Of a stretch of DNA of 64,000 nt, positions 45,544 to 53,675 are shown in pieces. Each line of letters begins with the position of its first letter. Position 1 is the first letter of the stretch. The stretch covers positions 3,162,001 through 3,226,000 of the forward strand of contig NZ_PDJK01000002.1 in NCBI RefSeq assembly GCF_002564045.1, given 5' to 3'. The translations under genes and the position numbers were made by a program. The notes under the pieces were generated by a model. That model did no database searches. It was given only the letters and a program-made list of their open reading frames with translations, and had not been told where the DNA came from. The stretch comes from Amycolatopsis sulphurea (GTDB lineage: Bacteria; Actinomycetota; Actinomycetes; Mycobacteriales; Pseudonocardiaceae).

Positions 45544-45936
45544 ATGGAACGGATCAACCCGCCCGAGCTGGCGCGTCCGTCGGGCTTTTCGCACGTGGTG
45601 ACCGCGGAGGGCCGGTTCGTGTTCCTCGCCGGGCAGACCGCGCTGGACGTGGACAACCGGATCGTCGGCGAGGACGTGGTGGCGCAGTTCGAACGCGCGC
45701 TCGGCAACCTGCTCACGGCGTTGCGCGCGGCGGGGGGTGAACCGTCGGACCTGTGCAGTCTCACCGTGTACATCGTCGATATGGACGACTATCGCGCCCA
45801 CGCGCGTGAGATCGGCCGGGTGTGGAAGAGGCTCGTCGGCACGGAGTACCCGGCGATGGCCGGGATCGGAGTGAGCCGGCTGTGGGACGTCGAAGCGCTG
45901 GTGGAGGTCCAGGGTTTCGCGGTGATCAGCCGCTGA
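45544..45936 (+). CDS. RidA family protein
   Basis: 130-residue YjgF/RidA trimer-forming protein that deaminates reactive enamine/imine intermediates. Signatures: GFSHVVTAEGRFVFLAGQTA, VVAQFERALGNLLTALRAAG and YPAMAGIGVSRLWDVEALVE. The conserved Arg of the usual RVEIE-like strand is replaced by a Leu-Val-Glu pattern region, so it may be a subgroup member. Divergent from the flavoprotein gene, and could act on an aminated ring-opening product of that pathway. Confidence 0.85.
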   Translation: MERINPPELARPSGFSHVVTAEGRFVFLAGQTALDVDNRIVGEDVVAQFERALGNLLTALRAAGGEPSDLCSLTVYIVDMDDYRAHAREIGRVWKRLVGTEYPAMAGIGVSRLWDVEALVEVQGFAVISR

Positions 45937-46774
45937 GCGCCTGCCGGAGATACTGCTGTGCCGAGGACTCCAGGCGGTCGTGCAGGGTGAAGAACACTTC
46001 CGCGGCACGGATTCCGGACCAGCCAGGCGGCAGCAGCTCGGCCGGCAGACCCGGGTCCAGGTACGGCATCCGCCGCCAGCCGGTGAGCACGCGCAGGTAG
46101 TCGGCGAACGCTTCGTCGAGCGGGGTCGTCCGGCGCCGCTGCCAGCGCCGCAGCGTCGGCTCGTGCTCTTCGAGGAACGCGGTGTACAGCTCGTCGAGCT
46201 GGCCGAGATCCCACCACTCGCGTACCTTCTCGCGGGCGTCGCCGAACGCGAGATGCTCAGCGTGGAAGAGATCGGCGTACCCGTCCAGGCCGAGCCGGAC
46301 GAGCGTCGCCGCGGTGACCTCGTGCAGATGCGCCGGCGCGATCCAGACGCCCGAGGACGCGGTGCCGAAGCCGAGGCGGGACAGCTGGGTACGCAGCACG
46401 TGCCGCTTGTGCCGCTCCGCCTCGGGCACGGAGAACACCGCCAGTAGCCAGCCCGCGCCGAGAGCGGCCCGCTCGCGACGGAAGATGCGTTCGTCGCCTT
46501 CGCGGAGGATGTCCAGCGCGGTGGCCGACAGCTCGTACCCGGCCATGCCGTCGTGGCGGACCGCCTGCAGGATGCCGCGGCGCTTGAGCCGGGAGATCGA
46601 GGAGCGCACCGCCGGTTCGTCCACGCCGGCCTCGGCGAGCAGGCCGATCAGCGTGGCCACGGACAGCCATCCGCCGCCGGTCCGGTGGTGCAGACCGTAG
46701 ACCGACACGATGAGCTGCCGGGGCTGCGCCGCGCGGCCGGTTTCGGCGTCGGTTGTCTCCGGTACGACCGTCAC
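45926..46774 (-). CDS. PaaX family transcriptional regulator
   Basis: 282 residues: RQLIVSVYGLHHRTGGGWLS, LIGLLAEAGVDEPAVRSSIS, RLKRRGILQAVRHDGMAGYE (winged HTH), then the PaaX C-terminal domain RHVLRTQLSRLGFGTASSGV, WIAPAHL and FADYLRVLTGWRRMPYLDPG. PaaX repressors respond to aryl-CoA such as phenylacetyl-CoA. Its gene converges on RidA with an 11-base overlap. Likely regulates the 42-46 kb aromatic-CoA genes. Confidence 0.88.
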   Translation of the reverse strand: MTVVPETTDAETGRAAQPRQLIVSVYGLHHRTGGGWLSVATLIGLLAEAGVDEPAVRSSISRLKRRGILQAVRHDGMAGYELSATALDILREGDERIFRRERAALGAGWLLAVFSVPEAERHKRHVLRTQLSRLGFGTASSGVWIAPAHLHEVTAATLVRLGLDGYADLFHAEHLAFGDAREKVREWWDLGQLDELYTAFLEEHEPTLRRWQRRRTTPLDEAFADYLRVLTGWRRMPYLDPGLPAELLPPGWSGIRAAEVFFTLHDRLESSAQQYLRQALSG

Positions 46775-46800
46775 CCGGTGACCATACCCGGGGCCAAGGG

Positions 46801-46853
46801 TCCGTGAAGGGCCCCTTCACGGAATCAGAGTCCGTGAAGGACCCCTTCACGGC
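46801..46853. repeat. Paired palindromic repeat between divergent genes
   Basis: Units 46804-46820 (centre C) and 46834-46850 (altered to GGACCCC). The spacer reads GGAATCAGAGTCC. It occupies most of the short divergent promoter region between PaaX and an acetyltransferase, an exception to the usual gene-end placement. Confidence 0.88.
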
Positions 46854-46883
46854 TGTGCGTCGGCGAGTAGCATTTCCGCCGCA

Positions 46884-47549
46884 ATGGTCGACATGTCCGC
46901 CCAACCCCTGCTGAGCCGGTTGACCCGGCGCGGCAGGCTGATGGCCAAGCGCAGCTGCGACCGCCGGGGCCATGCGTTCACCCTCGGCCGGTTCCTCTTC
47001 CGGACGCCGACGGCCTGGGAGTACGCCGCCGCGGTGGCGGGCGGCAGTGACCCGGCGGCGCAGCGGTGGCTCGGCTGGCTGCCCGGCTCCGTGGTCGCCG
47101 AGCCGATGCGCGCCGAGGCGATGCGGGTGGTCCCCGGCACCGGGCCGGAGTGGCCGGCACCGGATCCGCATTCGGTCGACGTGGTCGCGATCGACCTCGC
47201 CGCCGGCCGCTGCGCCGGGCTGGTGAGTGTGCACGCGGGTGAGGACGGCGGCCCGGAGACCGGTGGTTACCTCGCCCCCGGCTACCGCGGGCGCGGGTTC
47301 GGCCGCGAGCTGTTCGCCGCCGGGCTGGTACTCGCGCACGGGCACCTCGGGCTGACCAGGGTGCGCGCGGGCGCCGAGGTCGGCAACGTGGCCAGCGGCC
47401 GTTCGCTGACGGCGGCCGGGCTGCGCCAGGTGCCCGGCCCGCCGCGGTACACGCTGCCGGACGGCCGGGTCTGCCAGGCGTGGTGGTTTCAGCACGACGT
47501 GCCGTGGCCCGATCGGTGCGACGGTCCGCAGGCGAGCTGGCTTGGCTGA
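46884..47549 (+). CDS. GNAT family N-acetyltransferase
   Basis: 221 residues: LGRFLFRTPTAWEYAAAVAG, VAIDLAAGRCAGLVSVHAGE, motif A ETGGYLAPGYRGRGFGRELF (R-G-R-G-F-G loop, about residue 135), AGAEVGNVASGRSLTAAGLR. Related to ribosomal-protein-alanine acetyltransferase-like proteins but longer at the N-terminus. Substrate unknown. Confidence 0.82.
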   Translation: MVDMSAQPLLSRLTRRGRLMAKRSCDRRGHAFTLGRFLFRTPTAWEYAAAVAGGSDPAAQRWLGWLPGSVVAEPMRAEAMRVVPGTGPEWPAPDPHSVDVVAIDLAAGRCAGLVSVHAGEDGGPETGGYLAPGYRGRGFGRELFAAGLVLAHGHLGLTRVRAGAEVGNVASGRSLTAAGLRQVPGPPRYTLPDGRVCQAWWFQHDVPWPDRCDGPQASWLG

Positions 47550-47607
47550 GCGCGGAACAGTCGGGCGGCGTTCACTGTTGGCATCGGCACGAGCTGAGGA
47601 GACCGGA

Positions 47608-48012
47608 ATGGCGGACTGGAACCAGAGAATCATCGAGGAATTCCGTGCGAACGGGGGCAAAGTGGGCGGCCCGTTCGAAGGCGGGAAGCTGTTGCTGCTC
47701 ACCCACATCGGTGCAAAGACCGGCCAGAAGCGCGTCTCCCCGCTGGCCTACACCACCGACGGCGACCGGCTGGTGATCATCGCGTCGAAACAGGGCGCTG
47801 ACACGAATCCGGACTGGTACCACAACCTGCGCGCCCACCCGAGAACGACGGTCGAGGTCGGTACCGAAGAATTCCCGGTGACCGCGAAGATCGTCGAAGA
47901 CCGCACCGAGCGCGACCGGCTGTTCGCCGCGATGACCGCGGAGATGCCCGGTTTCGCCGATTACCAGGAGAAGACCAGCCGGGTCATTCCGGTCATCGTG
48001 CTGGAGCGCTGA
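47608..48012 (+). CDS. Deazaflavin (F420)-dependent nitroreductase family protein
   Basis: 134 residues of the DDN/FDOR-A split beta-barrel family that uses F420H2. Motifs: MADWNQRIIEEFRANGGKVG, LLLLTHIGAKTGQKRVSPLA (phosphate-binding GAKTGxxR), IASKQGADTNPDWYHNLRAH and TTVEVGTEEFPV. The ATG is chosen because it gives the canonical MADWNxxIIEEFR start. A repeat lies 16 bases after its stop. Confidence 0.9.
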   Translation: MADWNQRIIEEFRANGGKVGGPFEGGKLLLLTHIGAKTGQKRVSPLAYTTDGDRLVIIASKQGADTNPDWYHNLRAHPRTTVEVGTEEFPVTAKIVEDRTERDRLFAAMTAEMPGFADYQEKTSRVIPVIVLER

Positions 48013-48024
48013 GCCCGCCCGAAG

Positions 48025-48077
48025 TCCGTGAAGGGGCCCTTCACGGACTCTGATTCCGTGAAGGGCCCCTTCACAGC
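48025..48077. repeat. Paired palindromic repeat before LysR remnant
   Basis: Units 48028-48044 (centre G) and 48058-48074 (centre C), spacer GGACTCTGATTCC, right flank AGCC. A truncated LysR coding tail begins within ten bases of the repeat. Confidence 0.9.
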
Positions 48078-48083
48078 CCCGCC

Positions 48084-48212
48084 GGGCTGCACCGGCTCCC
48101 GCTGCGTCCGTCGTTGCGTGGACAGCTCGCTCTGGCCTGGCGGGCCGCCGGGCCGTCCGGGCCGGCCGCGCGGGCGTTGATCGAGTTCGCCCGCGAAGCG
48201 CTCGGTGGTTGA
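48084..48212 (+). pseudogene. LysR-type regulator, C-terminal tail only
   Basis: 42 codons plus stop read GLHRLPLRPSLRGQLALAWR then AAGPSGPAARALIEFAREAL, the end of a LysR effector domain (typical pattern LPLRPxLxRxLxLAWR..GPxSPAARALLE). The remaining 250 residues are missing, replaced upstream by the palindromic repeat. No start codon. A deletion remnant. Confidence 0.7.
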
Positions 48213-48244
48213 CCGGAATGCACCCCGTCGGCAAGGCTGGCGGG

Positions 48245-49210
48245 ATGAGCGCGTCCGACGAGGAACGGCACGGCGTCCGGCTTACCCATCTCGACCAGGA
48301 GCTGTTCTCCGGGGCGGGGGTGTCCAAACGCGACCTCGTGGACTACCTGGACGCGGTGGCCGACCGGGTGCTGCCCGCGCTGGCCGATCGGCCGCTCTCG
48401 GTGATGCGGGTGCTGCGGGGGCAGGAAGCGTTCATGCAGAAGAACCTGCCGAAGTACACCCCGGAATGGGTGCCGCGCACGCGGATGTGGGCGGAAAGCT
48501 CGCGCCGCACGGTCACGTACGGGCTGTGCAACGATCGGCGCACCCTGTTGTGGTTCGGGAACCAGCGGGCGGTGGAACTGCATCCAGCGCTCACCCGGGT
48601 GGGGCAGGACGGTCCGGCCGAGCTGATCATGGATCTCGATCCGCCGGAGGGCGCGCCGTTCGGCGTCGCGGTGGCGGCCGCCAGGCTGGTCCGCCGGGCA
48701 TTGGCCGACGTGGGGCTGTCCGGTGCGCTGAAAACCAGCGGTGCCAAGGGTGTACACGTGTTCGTGCCGCTGGACGCGGGTCAGTCCTTTGCGGACGTCG
48801 CCGCGGCCACCCGGGCGGTCGGGGTTCGTGCGGAGCGGCTCGATCCGGATCTGGCGACCACGGCGTTCATCCGGGAAGATCGGCACGGCAAGGTGTTCCT
48901 GGACTCGACCAGGGCGGGCGGCGCCACCGTGGCCGCGGTGTACAGCCCCCGGATCCGGCCCGGCGCACCGGTTTCGTTCCCGGTTCGCTGGGCCGACGCG
49001 GACGCCGTGATGCCCACGGACTTCACCGTGCGCACAGCGCCCGGGCTCCTTGGCGGCACCGACCCGTGGGCGGAGGAACTTCCTGCTCCGCAACAGCTTC
49101 CGGCTGATCTGGTGGCCGAGGGGTACACCATTCCGGTGGCCAGGGTGGCGGCCATGCACGAGGGCAAGCGCCGGGCGAAGGCCCGGCGGGAGTCCTCGGC
49201 GGAGGAGTAG
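48245..49210 (+). CDS. LigD polymerase/primase-domain protein
   Basis: 321-residue stand-alone archaeo-eukaryotic primase-like domain of the LigD family used in non-homologous end joining. Motifs: LTHLDQELFSGAGVSKRDLV, MQKNLPKYTPEWVPRTRMWA, catalytic DxD in AELIMDLDPPEGAPFGVAVA, LKTSGAKGVHVFVPLDAG and FLDSTRAGGATVAAVYSPRI. No ligase or nuclease domain is attached. ATG 48245 gives the usual N-terminus. Ku and ligase genes are not nearby. Confidence 0.85.
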   Translation: MSASDEERHGVRLTHLDQELFSGAGVSKRDLVDYLDAVADRVLPALADRPLSVMRVLRGQEAFMQKNLPKYTPEWVPRTRMWAESSRRTVTYGLCNDRRTLLWFGNQRAVELHPALTRVGQDGPAELIMDLDPPEGAPFGVAVAAARLVRRALADVGLSGALKTSGAKGVHVFVPLDAGQSFADVAAATRAVGVRAERLDPDLATTAFIREDRHGKVFLDSTRAGGATVAAVYSPRIRPGAPVSFPVRWADADAVMPTDFTVRTAPGLLGGTDPWAEELPAPQQLPADLVAEGYTIPVARVAAMHEGKRRAKARRESSAEE

Positions 49211-49215
49211 CTCGC

Positions 49216-49617
49216 TCAGTTCGGGGTCGGCGCGCTCAGCTGCCAGGACACTCCCCAGCGGTCGTTCACCCAGCCGAACGGCCCGAATCCGTAGTCGTCC
49301 AGCGGCATCAGCGCCCCGCCGCCGTCGGAGAGGGCTGCGAAGACCCGTTCGAGGTCTTCCTTGCTGTCCAGGGTGACGAACAGGGAGGCGGACGGGGTGA
49401 AGTCGAACTGGTGCCGGACGAAGCTGTCGCTGCAGCGCACGCGCTGACCGGCCACAGTGAACTCCGCCATCACGATCGTGCCCTCCGGGCCGGGGCCGTC
49501 CGCGCCGTAGCGCTGGTCGGACAGCACCGTGTCACCGGGCAGCAGCGAGGTGTAGAACTCCATCGCTTCGGCGGCGTCGCGCTTCTGGAACATCAGGAAC
49601 GGTACGAGGTCGGCCAT
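49216..49617 (-). CDS. VOC family (PhnB-like) protein
   Basis: 133 residues of two beta-alpha-beta-beta-beta modules: VPFLMFQKRDAAEAMEFYTS, LLPGDTVLSDQRYG, EFTVAGQRVRCSDSFVRHQF, FVTLDSKEDLERVFAALSDG and FGPFGWVNDRWGVSWQL. The 3-demethylubiquinone methyltransferase-like/PhnB subgroup of the glyoxalase superfamily; function unknown. Converges on the LigD-type gene with 5 bases between stops. Confidence 0.85.
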   Translation of the reverse strand: MADLVPFLMFQKRDAAEAMEFYTSLLPGDTVLSDQRYGADGPGPEGTIVMAEFTVAGQRVRCSDSFVRHQFDFTPSASLFVTLDSKEDLERVFAALSDGGGALMPLDDYGFGPFGWVNDRWGVSWQLSAPTPN

Positions 49618-49648
49618 GGCTCGAACCTCGCATTGACAACTCTATTTG

Positions 49649-50320
49649 TCAAGCGCCGGCGTCCAGCAGCCGTGCGGCCAGCCAGGCCAGCGTGTCCGCC
49701 GTGCGGGCGGGGGTGTCCGACGGCTGCATCACGTGACTGAGCACGGTCCGGATCACCACGTCGATCACCGCGGTGAGCTGCTCGCCGGTCAGCGGCGGCG
49801 CGTAGCCGCGGACGCGTTCGGTCAGCACGGTTTTCGCCTCGGTGAGCAGGGTGCCGGCGCGGGTGGTCAGCAGGGGCAGGAACTCGGTGTCCGTGCCGTG
49901 CGTGGCCGAGGCGATCGCCCGGAGCAGGACGTTGTCGTCGGCCAGTTCGAGGACGGCGCGGACGGCTTCGCGGATCGCGGCCACGAGATCGTCCGGGTAC
50001 CGGTCGAAGGCGGCGCCGACGACGGCGAGGAACCGGCCCAGCTCGTGCGCGATCATCGCCTCGGCCAGCGCGGGTTTCGAGCCGATCTCGTTGTACACCG
50101 TCTGCCTGCTGACCCCGGCCAGCTCGGCCAGCCGAGCCATGGTCACCGCCGACCAGCCCGAACGAGCGGTCAGCTCGATCGCCGCGGTGATGATCGGCTG
50201 CCGGTGCTGGCCGCCCTCGGCCGACGGCACCGGGAGCACCTTGGCTGCCACGGAGTCCGTGAAGGGGCCCTTCACGGACTCAGAGTCCGTGAAGGGCCCC
50301 TTCACAGCGGTGGGTTTCAC
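49649..50320 (-). CDS. TetR family regulator with repeat-derived N-terminus
   Basis: 223 residues if started at GTG 50320, which overlaps the alkB stop as GTGA. The first 22 residues, VKPTAVKGPFTDSESVKGPF then TD, are the translated palindromic repeat. A normal TetR domain follows: QPIITAAIELTARSGWSAVT, MARLAELAGVSRQTVYNEIG, SKPALAEAMIAHELGRFLAV. An alternative GTG at 50251 would skip the repeat. It is the second gene of the alkB operon and probably an alkane-responsive repressor (AlkU position). Confidence 0.82.
   Translation of the reverse strand: MKPTAVKGPFTDSESVKGPFTDSVAAKVLPVPSAEGGQHRQPIITAAIELTARSGWSAVTMARLAELAGVSRQTVYNEIGSKPALAEAMIAHELGRFLAVVGAAFDRYPDDLVAAIREAVRAVLELADDNVLLRAIASATHGTDTEFLPLLTTRAGTLLTEAKTVLTERVRGYAPPLTGEQLTAVIDVVIRTVLSHVMQPSDTPARTADTLAWLAARLLDAGA
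50256..50308. repeat. Paired palindromic repeat in 5' part of tetR gene
   Basis: Units 50259-50275 (centre G) and 50289-50305 (centre C), spacer GGACTCAGAGTCC, a fully symmetric copy: the 47 bp can pair end to end. Sits directly after the alkB stop and inside the TetR frame. Confidence 0.92.
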
Positions 50321-51717
50321 GTACGCATCCTGCCTGGAGCCACGAAGTCTACTTTTTCCCTTACCCCGCAGTCGGGACAGCACCACGAGTCCGGGATCGC
50401 CGACCACGCAGTGCCCGCCGGGAAACCCTCGCGTGGGTCGCCGCGGTGCTCGTCGTAGACGTAGCCGCATCCGGGGCACATCCCGCCTTCGGCCGCGTCA
50501 CCGTGCACATCGGACAGCTCGGCGGCCGGTCTGGACGCGGAGACTCCTTGTCGGGCAAGGATCTTGTCGCGCTTGCTCGGTTGGATGTTGGCCCGGCTGA
50601 GGTCGCCGTCGAAGTGCGCGCGGACCCTCGGGTCCATCACGCGGCGCCACAGCGGGGGAATGAGCGCGAGCACGATCATCCCGGCGTAACCGGTGGGCAG
50701 CACCGGGGATTCGGCGAAATCACGCAAGGTCTGGTAACGCCGGGTCGGATTGGCGTGGTGATCGCTGTGCCGCTGCAGGTGGTACAGCAGCACGTTCGTG
50801 GCGATATTGTTCGAATTCCAGCTGTGGCTGGGATTCACCCGCTCGTACCGGCGCCGTCCCGCTTGTCCGACCCGCTGCCGGAGCATCCCGTAGTGCTCCA
50901 TGTAGTTCACGACTTCCAGCAGGGAAAACCCGACCACTGCCTGGATCAGCAGGTACGGCAGGACACCGATGCCCAGCCAGGCGAGCATAGCCGCCCACAG
51001 TACCGCCGACATCAGCCACGCGTTGAGCACGTCATTGCCGATCCGGTACGGATGCCGGCTGCGCCGCGCGTAACGCTTGCGCTCCAGCCGCCACGACGAC
51101 TTCAGCGAGCCGAAGACGGTGCGTGGCCAGAACCGGTAGAAGCTCTCGCCGACGCGGCTGCTGGCCGGATCCTCCGGGGTGGCCACACGAACGTGGTGGC
51201 CGCGGTTGTGTTCGATGTAGAAGTGCCCGTAGAAACTCTGCGCCAGCGCGATCTTGGACAGCCAGCGCTCGTGGCTTTCCTTCTTGTGCCCCAGTTCGTG
51301 TGCGGTATTGATGCCGATCCCGCCGATGCAGCCGATCGACACCGCCAGCCCGATCTTGTCCACAACGGACAGTCCGCCGTGGACGATCAGCCAGCAGGCG
51401 AAGCCGAACCCGAGGTACTGGATGGGCAGGAACAGGTAGGTGATCCACCGGTAGTAGCGATCCTGCTCCAAAGCCTCGATGACGTCGTCCGGCGGGTTGC
51501 TCCGGTCCAGCCCGGCGATCAGGTCGATCGCGGGCACCACGACCAGGATCACGATCGGCCCGATCCAGAACCACACGCCCCAGCCGGTGGCCGCGTGCAG
51601 GCCGAGGGCGAGGAACGCCAGCGACGGCACGACGAGCCCAATCAGCCACAGGTACCGCTTGCGGTCGGTCCACCGTTCGGTCGAGCCGAGGGGCACCGTG
51701 CCGGTCAGCTCGCGCAT
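50317..51717 (-). CDS. alkB: Alkane 1-monooxygenase fused to rubredoxin
   Basis: 466 residues. Integral-membrane diiron hydroxylase of medium/long n-alkanes: His boxes NTAHELGHKKESHERW, YIEHNRGHHVRVATPEDPAS, EVVNYMEHYGMLR and LQRHSDHHANPTRRYQTL. The C-terminal 60 residues form a complete rubredoxin: MCPGCGYVYDEHRGDPREGF and SWCCPDCGVREKVDF (CxxC pairs), separated by a polar linker (residues about 375-410). Fusion brings the electron donor to the hydroxylase. ATG 51717 is preceded by GGAGGG. Upstream, CTTTACA (51741) and TGTAAAG (51792) form a spaced inverted repeat. Confidence 0.95.
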   Translation of the reverse strand: MRELTGTVPLGSTERWTDRKRYLWLIGLVVPSLAFLALGLHAATGWGVWFWIGPIVILVVVPAIDLIAGLDRSNPPDDVIEALEQDRYYRWITYLFLPIQYLGFGFACWLIVHGGLSVVDKIGLAVSIGCIGGIGINTAHELGHKKESHERWLSKIALAQSFYGHFYIEHNRGHHVRVATPEDPASSRVGESFYRFWPRTVFGSLKSSWRLERKRYARRSRHPYRIGNDVLNAWLMSAVLWAAMLAWLGIGVLPYLLIQAVVGFSLLEVVNYMEHYGMLRQRVGQAGRRRYERVNPSHSWNSNNIATNVLLYHLQRHSDHHANPTRRYQTLRDFAESPVLPTGYAGMIVLALIPPLWRRVMDPRVRAHFDGDLSRANIQPSKRDKILARQGVSASRPAAELSDVHGDAAEGGMCPGCGYVYDEHRGDPREGFPAGTAWSAIPDSWCCPDCGVREKVDFVAPGRMRT

Positions 51718-51813
51718 CGCGCCCTCCTCCGTCGGCTGGGCTTTACAGAACGGTAAGCGATGTACAGCCATATTGACAAGAGAGAGCAAGATGTAAAGAC
51801 CCGATCGGGGTCG

Positions 51814-52680
51814 TCAGCGGGCGTGGCGGAGGACCTCCACCACCGGGTCCATCGCGGTTTGCGCGGTGCGGCGGAGCAGGAACGTGGTCAGCGTCGCGGC
51901 GAGGTCCTCGACCGGCAGCACCGTGCATTCGGCCGGATCGAGCGCGAGCGCGGTGTTCGATTCGAGCGGTGCCAGTGCGAAGCTCTTCGTGCTGCGCAGG
52001 AAGATCTGCAGGCCGCTGAGATCGGAGAACTGCGCGTCCGGGTCGACCTGCACGCCACGGGCGGCCAACTGCTCGGCCCGCCGCTCGCCGAGGTCCCAGT
52101 GCCGCGGTCCCTGCAGGTACTGGAAGCCACGCAGGTCGGCGAGGGTCAGCGAGGTCCGGCCGGGGAACAGGGAGGTGTCCACCACGGCGCCGAGCGGCTC
52201 GCGGTAGAGCACGATGGTGGACAGCCGGTCGTCGGTGGTGCCCAGGTGCGAGATCGCCAGGTCGAGGGAGTTGGCCAGCAGCGCGGATTCCATGTTCAGC
52301 GACGGCATCTGGCGCAGGCTGAACCGGTAGCCCTCCTGCATGGACCGAAGCGAATCGCTGAGCCGGCGGCGGTGCAGGGGGTTGAGCACGTCGGGCACCG
52401 CCAGCCGCACGTCCGTGCGCCGGTCCCGGGACTGGATGCGCTCGGGAATGGCGTCGAACCCGGAAACGACCGACTCGGCGAGCGGCAGCAGCGCCTCACC
52501 GGCCGCGGAGAGCCGGGTGTGGTGCGTGGATCGGTCGAACAGCGGCTCGCCCAGCTCTCGTTCGAGGTCCCGGATGCGCTGGCTGAGCGGCGGCACGGAC
52601 ATGTGCAACGACCGTGCCGCGCGGGTGAAGTTCAGCTCGCGCGCGACCGCGAGGAAGTACCGAAGATGGTGGATCTCCAC
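51814..52680 (-). CDS. LysR family regulator
   Basis: 288 residues. HTH: MEIHHLRYFLAVARELNFTR, AARSLHMSVPPLSQRIRDLE, RELGEPLFDRSTHHTRLSAA. Effector domain: VRLAVPDVLNPLHRRRLSDS onward. Target unknown. Lies upstream of alkB in the same direction and just after the broken alcohol dehydrogenase gene; a role in alkane or alcohol metabolism is only suggested by position. Confidence 0.88.
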   Translation of the reverse strand: MEIHHLRYFLAVARELNFTRAARSLHMSVPPLSQRIRDLERELGEPLFDRSTHHTRLSAAGEALLPLAESVVSGFDAIPERIQSRDRRTDVRLAVPDVLNPLHRRRLSDSLRSMQEGYRFSLRQMPSLNMESALLANSLDLAISHLGTTDDRLSTIVLYREPLGAVVDTSLFPGRTSLTLADLRGFQYLQGPRHWDLGERRAEQLAARGVQVDPDAQFSDLSGLQIFLRSTKSFALAPLESNTALALDPAECTVLPVEDLAATLTTFLLRRTAQTAMDPVVEVLRHAR

Positions 52681-52690
52681 TTCATCCAGC

Positions 52691-53451
52691 CTATAGCGGC
52701 TTCGCGCCGGATGGTGCTGGGCCGAACGTGTAAGGCGCCGCGCCGGTCACCAGGACGAGCTTCGCGCGTACGCGGCCTTCTTCGCTGACGCGGTGCGCTT
52801 CGGCGACTTCAGTGAGGGGGAAGGCCTGCGCTGCCGGGGGTGCGAAGCGTCCGGACTCGACCAGTTGGCCGATCTCGTCGAGCGCGTGGGAGTGCACGGC
52901 CTGAGCCCTACCGCGGGACCTCCCCGGATCAAGTCCGTGAAGGGGCCCTTACCGGACTCTGAGTCCGTGAAGGGCCCCTTCACAGCCCTTACCGGCAGCA
53001 AATCGAGCCCGGGGCTGCCGATACTGCCCGAAGCGCCGTTGATGAGCACCGTGCTGCCCGCGGTGACGCCTAGCTGGTCCAGCGCGCGTACGGCCGTCTC
53101 GATGGGGGCGGGCAACGACGCGGCTGTGGGGAAGCCGAGCGAAGGCGGAATCGGTGCGTAGCAGGCCAGTACGGCCAGCTCGGCTCGCGCTGTGCCGTCC
53201 GCGGAGAAGCCGAACACCCGGTCGCCGACAACCACGTCGTGGACGCCTTCGCCGAGTTCGTCGACGACCGCGGCTTCGTGACCCATCGTCTGCGGGAGCA
53301 TCAGGCCCTTGCGCTTCTTCCAGTCGCTGAGGTTGACCCCGGGCGCGCGTACGGCGATCCGGATCTGCCCAGGCTCGGGGTGTGGGTCCGGAAGCTCGAC
53401 GATCTCCAGGACTTCCGGTCCGCCGAACCGGCTGAAGCGAACTGCTTTCAC
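52691..53451 (-). pseudogene. Zinc-type alcohol dehydrogenase/quinone reductase, broken by repeat
   Basis: N-terminal half intact: VKAVRFSRFGGPEVLEIVEL, TMGHEAAVVDELGEGVHDVV, VGDRVFGFSADG, VRALDQLGVTAGSTVLINGA then SGSIGS. After the start of the NAD-binding domain the sequence runs into VRAVKGPFTDSESGKGPFTD, the repeat. On the far side, in a different frame, the true C-terminus resumes: ALDEIGQLVESGRFAPPAAQ, FPLTEVAEAHRVSEEGRVRA. Roughly 100 or more residues of the Rossmann domain are missing. The gene cannot make an active enzyme. Confidence 0.85.
52934..52986. repeat. Paired palindromic repeat at deletion point of alcohol dehydrogenase
   Basis: Units 52937-52953 (centre G; TTCAC changed to TTACC) and 52967-52983 (centre C), spacer GGACTCTGAGTCC. 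It stands where the NAD-binding region of the dehydrogenase should be. Confidence 0.9.
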
Positions 53452-53675
53452 GAGGTGCTCCGATCTCGCAGAGTGCCGAGCCCACGCAGGAGCGGCGATC
53501 AAGGTAATACGATCACGGCGTGGTGTTATCACTGTGGTCATACCGCTCTGAGGGACTCGGTCATTCCCCTGCTCCGGCCTGCTGAATAGCGTTCGAGGCG
53601 AAGCCTCGATCGGCACGAGATCCCGGGGCGGGCACCCGGCGCCGCCGGCCGACGACCGGAAGGGAACCTGAACAG

